Part shown: piece by piece, positions 60,029 to 64,000 of the stretch
How the letters are laid out: every line of letters starts with the position of its first letter
How positions within the stretch are numbered: the first letter of the stretch is position 1
Assembly: GCF_001427385.1 (NCBI RefSeq)
Contig: NZ_LMGJ01000023.1
Span: 62,001 to 126,000, forward strand
DNA: 64,000 nt
Direction: 5' to 3'
Origin: Mesorhizobium sp. Root157
GTDB lineage: Bacteria; Pseudomonadota; Alphaproteobacteria; Rhizobiales; Rhizobiaceae
Program-made: the position numbers and the translations under genes
The notes under the pieces: model-generated
What the model was told of the DNA's origin: nothing
The model's input: only the letters and a program-made list of their open reading frames with translations
Databases searched by the model: none

Positions 60029-60635
60029 CCTTCATCGCCACGATGCGATCCCAGAAGAGAACCAGCGCGAAAATCAGTCCCACCAATGCTCCGGCTGCAA
60101 TGATGGCGAGACCGGTCAGAAGCGCCGACAGAAGCTTGTTTCGGGGAGCGGCTTCCAGCACGGACTCCACCTTCGAACCCGCCCGCGCTCCGAAACCCGC
60201 CGCTATCTCCACCTCGTCGCCGTCCTTCATACGCTCGTGCTCGACGATACGCTCGGCAATATAGCGGGTTACCTGGGCGGCGACCGTTTTCATGTCGGTG
60301 GATTCGGCCAGCACCACGCGCCCGAGGCGCGTGTCCCTGACAAAGCGGAACGTGCGGCGATCGCGCCCCATGGCGACGTGGCTGACGGCATCGATCCACA
60401 GCCGGGGCTGCAATCCGGACGAGATGGCAAAATCGAAATTGTCCATGTCCGAAGGTGCCTCGGCGAACACCGGCGCCAGCTCCGCCGCCATCAGTTCGAG
60501 GCGCATTCGGTGGGCTTCGCGCATGTCGACGACGACATCGTCGCGGTCGGCAAAGCCGTTCTTGACCTCGCGTATGGCGTCGGACAGGGCGCTCGATGCC
60601 TCGCTCGACATGAGGTTTTCGCTGGCATCCTTCAT
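60018..60635 (-). CDS. Unknown protein with C-terminal membrane helix
   Basis: The 205-residue protein has a soluble N-terminal region (SDAIREVKNGFADRDDVVVD, REAHRMRLELMAAELAPVFA, FRFVRDTRLGRVVLAEST) and a Gly-rich hinge. A membrane helix near the C-terminus (LLTGLAIIAAGALVGLIFAL) leaves a short basic tail, so it is a tail-anchored-like inner-membrane protein. I recognise no family or catalytic motif. It overlaps the phosphoesterase gene by 11 bp on the convergent side. Conservation in Rhizobiales seems likely but was not tested. Confidence 0.72.
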   Translation of the reverse strand: MKDASENLMSSEASSALSDAIREVKNGFADRDDVVVDMREAHRMRLELMAAELAPVFAEAPSDMDNFDFAISSGLQPRLWIDAVSHVAMGRDRRTFRFVRDTRLGRVVLAESTDMKTVAAQVTRYIAERIVEHERMKDGDEVEIAAGFGARAGSKVESVLEAAPRNKLLSALLTGLAIIAAGALVGLIFALVLFWDRIVAMKVTF

Positions 60636-60671
60636 TGCACACAGGTCTCGCGGTTGGTTAACCGGAAATTA

Positions 60672-61499
60672 TCATAACGGGTTGTGAAAAACATCAGGTC
60701 GGCAAGTCGTGGAGTCAGGCCGTGTAGCTTCGACCTGTGACCGGATCAGGGCCACGACATCGGCCAGTGCTTCCGCCATCAGCATATGGCCGGCTCCCGG
60801 CACGATCCGGACGGTGAAATGCGGCGGCAGGCCTTGCGCCTGGCCTTGCGGAAGAACCGGATCGCCGGTTCCCCACATCACCGCGACCGGCATGGGCAAA
60901 GTGGCGATCAGGTCGCGCGGGATTTCGCCTTGCCGCTCGCCCTTGGTGATCAGTGCGGCAATCTCGCAAAGCTTTTCGCTCTGGCCCCGTTGCCGGCGCG
61001 TGTCGGCATAGAAGCTGACGGTGTCGTCCGCGATCGCAGCTTGAGGTCCCGACATCGCGGCGAGGCAGGCCCGAATTTCGTCACCCTCGACCGCCGCGCC
61101 GTAGCGGCGCAACAGCGGTGCGTTGATTTCGGGGCCGAAGCCGCCCGGCGCCAGCAAAGTCAGCGAGGCAACGCGTTCGGCTGCCATCAATCCGATGAGG
61201 ACAGCAATCGCGCCCCCCATCGAGTGACCGACCACATGCACCCTGTCGATACCTCGCTCAGCCAGGTCGGCGAGGATCGCCCGCGCGGCCAGCTTCGGCG
61301 GCCCTGCATCGGGAAAGGCCAGCGAATGGCCATGCCCCGGCAGGTCATAGGCAATGGTACGCGCTCGGTCGGCAAAGCTCGAAACGATCCCGTTCCAGGC
61401 CGCGTGGCTCGCACCGAAGCCATGCAGGAACACCAGGGTCGATGCGCCGCTAGCCCCGCCCGAGGCGTCAATGTCGGATGCGAAAAGCGGACTGCTCAT
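60672..61499 (-). CDS. Alpha/beta hydrolase
   Basis: The 275-residue enzyme has the nucleophile elbow VVGHSMGGAIAV with Ser93, oxyanion sequence LHGFGASHAAWN, an acid residue in WGTGDPVLP and the catalytic His in VPGAGHMLM. It resembles the dihydrolipoamide acetyltransferase-like/haloperoxidase hydrolases; the substrate is unknown. ATG 61499 was chosen (MSSPLFASDID); the open frame to 61613 is a leader without support. It starts 7 bp before the end of the next gene, so the two may form one unit. Confidence 0.88.
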   Translation of the reverse strand: MSSPLFASDIDASGGASGASTLVFLHGFGASHAAWNGIVSSFADRARTIAYDLPGHGHSLAFPDAGPPKLAARAILADLAERGIDRVHVVGHSMGGAIAVLIGLMAAERVASLTLLAPGGFGPEINAPLLRRYGAAVEGDEIRACLAAMSGPQAAIADDTVSFYADTRRQRGQSEKLCEIAALITKGERQGEIPRDLIATLPMPVAVMWGTGDPVLPQGQAQGLPPHFTVRIVPGAGHMLMAEALADVVALIRSQVEATRPDSTTCRPDVFHNPL

Positions 61500-61506
61500 G
61501 CGAAGC

Positions 61507-63213
61507 TCAACTCGAACTGCCCAGCCCCGCCGCACGCAGTGCTTCCACGAGGCGGTCGGTAAGATCGGCGGGGTATTTGCGCTGCTCGAAGGTCTTGCGA
61601 GGGTTGGCAGCAAAGCCGGGGAAATCCGTCATCAGTTCGTTGAGCCGTTCCTTCTTGATACGCACATCGCCCATCCAGTCAGCCGCGATCAGCCTTGCAG
61701 CCAGATAGTGGGATTTTTTCGTCGTCGGATTGAGCGCTGCCGTGGCGCGCACGGCCCCTTTCATGTCCCCCAGCATGAACTCACCGAGAAAGAGGCCGAA
61801 ATCCCACCAAGGCGGGTGCGCGCTCGTTGCCTCGACGGCGCGTGCCATGATCGGCGTGCCGTCCTGATACTGGCCGGCAAAGATCAGGCCATATCCGTAG
61901 GCGGCGGCCATGGTGAGGTCGTAGGGGTTTATCTCGTAGGCCTTGCGCATCCAGCGGATCGATTCCTCCGCATTGCCCAGACGAGAATTCATGTAGCCGT
62001 AGGCGCGGTGGGCATAAGGGCTGTTGGCGGCCATTTGTATCGCCCGATGAGCCATGGCCATCGCCTTGTCGCGCGAGGCGTCCGCCGGGTAGGCATACCG
62101 GTCGGTCACCGCCTCGAGATGCAAGGCTGAAAGCTCCGAGTAGACAAGCGCCGACTTCGCGTTCAACGCCAGAAGTTGCTCAAAACAGCGATAGGCGTTT
62201 TCGTGGGTCCGGGCGTTGGGGTCCTGGTAGTAGTCGTCGTTCAAAAGCAGGCAGCGCGTCAGTCCGGTCTGGGTGCCAGCCTGCTCGACATAGCTGTAGA
62301 CCGAGCCCGAGGCGGTTATCGTCGTGGTAAGCAGGCCCGCAATCTGGTCTTCGATATTCTGCGGCTGGATTTCGGCCTGATCGAGGGTGCGTGACAGAAG
62401 CATCCGCCCGCTTCCGAGATTCTGCAATTCGATTGTGACGCTGCCCGCCGTCGAACCGGGAATCACCCGGAAGATGAAGCTCAAGGCCGCTTGCTGCGAA
62501 TTCGAGTCCTCCTCGACGTCGCGGCCGATGAAGTCCACCGTATCGAAGCCCGAAAGGCCCCTGCGCAACGAAGCCGCGACCGCGGCGACCTCGGGCGTGC
62601 CTTCCCTGGCCGAGATGTAGATCACCGGAAGGGCGTCCGTGTCGTTGTCTTCTATGCTGCTTGTGGTGGCGGGGGTGTCGAAGCTGGTGGTCGTTGCCTC
62701 GGCGGTCGTCGACAGCATATCGACCTGCCGCAACAGGACAAAACCCAGCGTTGCAACGACGATGCCGATCGCCAGCCACATGAATGCCATTTGCCATGCA
62801 AGCGACGGGAAGGGCAACGCGCCAGTGCCGCCCGCGCGGCCCTGTGCGTTCCTCCATCCTGCCTTCGTTGCGCCCATCTCTTCGTAGGCGGGCACATAGC
62901 TTCCGCGCGGAATGGTGATGCGGATCGGCTCCGAGGCGCCCTCGGTGGCAAAATACTGCTTCAGCAGATCGCGCAATCGCCCTGCCTGCACACGCACCAC
63001 GGCATCGGTCGATGGATCGAACTCTGCGTCCTTGCCGAAAACGTCGACAGCGATGGAGAAGCCCTTCAGGCGGTCGGCTTCGCCGGCCTGTTCGCGCTCG
63101 ACCAGGTACTGAAGCAGATCCCTCGCGCGTTCCGATCTGCTGAAGGTTTCGCTGACGAGCAGCCGCTTCAGCGTTTCGCGCACTGCGGGGGCGGCAGGCG
63201 GATGGTGCTGCAA
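61507..63213 (-). CDS. wHTH-TM-TPR regulator-like membrane protein
   Basis: The 568-residue protein has an N-terminal winged-helix-like domain (about 10-110: RARDLLQYLVEREQAGEADR, LKGFSIAVDVFGKDAEFDPS, RVQAGRLRDLLKQYFATEGA), a membrane helix at about 138-160 (AFMWLAIGIVVATLGFVLLR) and a periplasmic region with TPR-like repeats (about 335-520). This layout occurs in Rhizobiales and is related to CadC-type or adenylyl-cyclase-associated proteins. Here no cyclase domain is present. The N-terminal region could bind DNA, with the TPR domain as sensor. The function is inferred from architecture. Confidence 0.82.
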   Translation of the reverse strand: MQHHPPAAPAVRETLKRLLVSETFSRSERARDLLQYLVEREQAGEADRLKGFSIAVDVFGKDAEFDPSTDAVVRVQAGRLRDLLKQYFATEGASEPIRITIPRGSYVPAYEEMGATKAGWRNAQGRAGGTGALPFPSLAWQMAFMWLAIGIVVATLGFVLLRQVDMLSTTAEATTTSFDTPATTSSIEDNDTDALPVIYISAREGTPEVAAVAASLRRGLSGFDTVDFIGRDVEEDSNSQQAALSFIFRVIPGSTAGSVTIELQNLGSGRMLLSRTLDQAEIQPQNIEDQIAGLLTTTITASGSVYSYVEQAGTQTGLTRCLLLNDDYYQDPNARTHENAYRCFEQLLALNAKSALVYSELSALHLEAVTDRYAYPADASRDKAMAMAHRAIQMAANSPYAHRAYGYMNSRLGNAEESIRWMRKAYEINPYDLTMAAAYGYGLIFAGQYQDGTPIMARAVEATSAHPPWWDFGLFLGEFMLGDMKGAVRATAALNPTTKKSHYLAARLIAADWMGDVRIKKERLNELMTDFPGFAANPRKTFEQRKYPADLTDRLVEALRAAGLGSSS

Positions 63214-63299
63214 GTGTCGGACCTCTCAAGTCGGCACGAGTTAGAAAGCAATCATATATAGCTTATGTCACTAAACAAGCAGCCCTGCTTTGGTACAGG

Positions 63300-63331
63300 A
63301 CTGGTTCGCGGGACAGTTTCCGCGAACCAGT
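63300..63331. terminator. Hairpin between leuA and the wHTH-TPR gene
   Basis: ACTGGTTCGCGG and CCGCGAACCAGT form a perfect 12-bp stem with an 8-nt loop, just past the leuA stop codon (63343). No T-run follows, so it is a probable transcript-end or RNA-stability hairpin and not a classic terminator. Confidence 0.6.
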
Positions 63332-63342
63332 GTAGTGTGCCG

Positions 63343-64000
63343 TCAACCGGCCTTTTTGCCGAGGATTCGGTTGGCAGCCGATACGATCGCCTCGAGCGAT
63401 GCCGCGGAAATATTGGTGTTGATGCCCGCGCCGAAAATCTTCCCGCCCGGATACTCCATCTCCATGTAGGAAATGGCGGCTGCGTTCGAGCCGCGCTGCA
63501 TGGAATGCTCGGAATAATCCAGAACCGACATCGGCACGCCGATATGGCGTGACAACGCATCGACGAAACCGTCGATGGGGCCGGTTCCGCTGCCGGAAAT
63601 CTTCACTTCCTTGCCGTTGTCGAGCACCGTCGCCTCGACAAGTCGCCGGCCTTTCGCTGCGGTGTCCGGATAGGTGTGGTGATCGACGAATTTAAAACGG
63701 GCGCGAGGCTGGTCGACATAGGCCTCCAGGAAGCGATCGTAGATGCGCTTTACCGACACTTCCTTGCCTTCGGCGTCGGTGATCGCCTGGATGTCTTGGC
63801 TGAACTCGATCTGCAGGTTGCGGGGCAGGTTGAGGCCGTAGTCGGCCTGCAGCACGTAAGCGATGCCGCCCTTGCCGGACTGCGAGTTGATGCGGATGAT
63901 CGCCTCGTAGCTGCGGCCGACGTCCTGTGGGTCGATCGGCAGGTAAGGCACTTCCCAGAGTTCCTTGTTGGCCTTCTTCAGGGCCTTCATGCCCTTGTTG
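63343..64000 (-). CDS. leuA: 2-isopropylmalate synthase LeuA, 3' part
   Basis: The frame enters from the right edge and ends at 63343, giving about 218 C-terminal residues. They contain INSQSGKGGIAYVLQADYGL, the junction of catalytic and regulatory regions. RRLVEATVLDNGKEVKISGS is from the leucine-binding regulatory domain, which ends in HSMQRGSNAAAISYMEMEYP and ISAASLEAIVSAANRI. LeuA catalyses the first step of leucine synthesis from 2-oxoisovalerate and acetyl-CoA. This resembles the long (LeuA type 2) form. The catalytic part lies outside. Confidence 0.94.
   Translation of the reverse strand, partial: NKGMKALKKANKELWEVPYLPIDPQDVGRSYEAIIRINSQSGKGGIAYVLQADYGLNLPRNLQIEFSQDIQAITDAEGKEVSVKRIYDRFLEAYVDQPRARFKFVDHHTYPDTAAKGRRLVEATVLDNGKEVKISGSGTGPIDGFVDALSRHIGVPMSVLDYSEHSMQRGSNAAAISYMEMEYPGGKIFGAGINTNISAASLEAIVSAANRILGKKAG

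Noticed and set aside
1..64000. CRISPR array, prophage, integrase or intact insertion sequence
   Set aside because: No regularly spaced direct repeats and no transposase, integrase or phage structural genes were seen.

Overview
The window is a high-GC alphaproteobacterial chromosome segment, most likely from the Rhizobiales family Phyllobacteriaceae (Mesorhizobium/Aminobacter-like). The reasons are the rhizobial flagellar gene set (visN/visR, a Rem/FtcR regulator, motC and motE, a DUF1217 protein), the CtrA-ChpT-SciP cell-cycle genes, EipA (DUF1134), GANTC-rich promoters and an intergenic palindromic repeat (about 45.5 kb) of a kind I associate with Mesorhizobium. The genus is an inference.

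Layout. (1) 1-18.3 kb, all minus strand: flagellar block A. In transcription order from the right it reads flgB-flgC-fliE-flgG-flgA-flgI-motE-flgH-fliL-fliP, two flagellins each with its own terminator, fliF-fliH-like-motB-motC-fliK-lytic transglycosylase, the regulator ftcR/rem, flgE, and the start of flgK at the left edge. (2) 18.4-21.7 kb: a non-flagellar island with an AmaB-like aldehyde dehydrogenase and an ECF42-like sigma factor paired with its YCII/DGPF-domain partner. (3) 22.1-33.3 kb: flagellar block B, with visN-visR (+), then motA-fliM-fliN-fliG-flhB-unknown (-), then DUF1217-flgF-fliI-unknown (+). (4) 33.5-42.2 kb: one plus-strand operon-like module with a GntR regulator behind a perfect palindrome, a family-5 peptide-type ABC importer, a cytoplasmic gamma-glutamyltransferase-like enzyme and a DUF1028 protein. 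(5) 42.3-45.3 kb: tRNA-Met(CAT), a Gfo/Idh/MocA oxidoreductase, mnmA and sciP. (6) 45.3-46.3 kb: a gene-poor stretch with an inverted-repeat element and unexplained structured sequence. (7) 46.3-52.3 kb: a glutamine amidotransferase-like gene, fliJ, ctrA, a single-domain receiver, chpT, eipA and a coiled-coil membrane protein. (8) 52.4-64 kb: housekeeping and metabolic genes (SpoU methyltransferase, NolR-like regulator, HugZ-like protein, CoA transferase, SDR, GNAT, glutathionyl-hydroquinone reductase, Nudix, metallophosphoesterase, hydrolase, a wHTH-TM-TPR protein) and the 3' part of leuA.

How it works together. The flagellar hierarchy is visible in one place: VisNR (class I) to Rem/FtcR (class II) to structural and flagellin genes, next to the cell-cycle regulators CtrA/ChpT/SciP. 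The upstream regions of ftcR, visN and ctrA each hold four GANTC (CcrM methylation) sites within about 100 bp, and CtrA-like half sites lie upstream of ctrA, sciP and one flagellin gene. This suggests replication-coupled control of motility. Less-described points are two unknown proteins embedded in flagellar operons, a four-repeat DUF1217 protein, the gamma-glutamyl/peptide uptake module with its palindrome, a candidate iron-responsive box before the HugZ-like gene, and a dispersed hairpin whose junction supplies the stop codon of two different genes.
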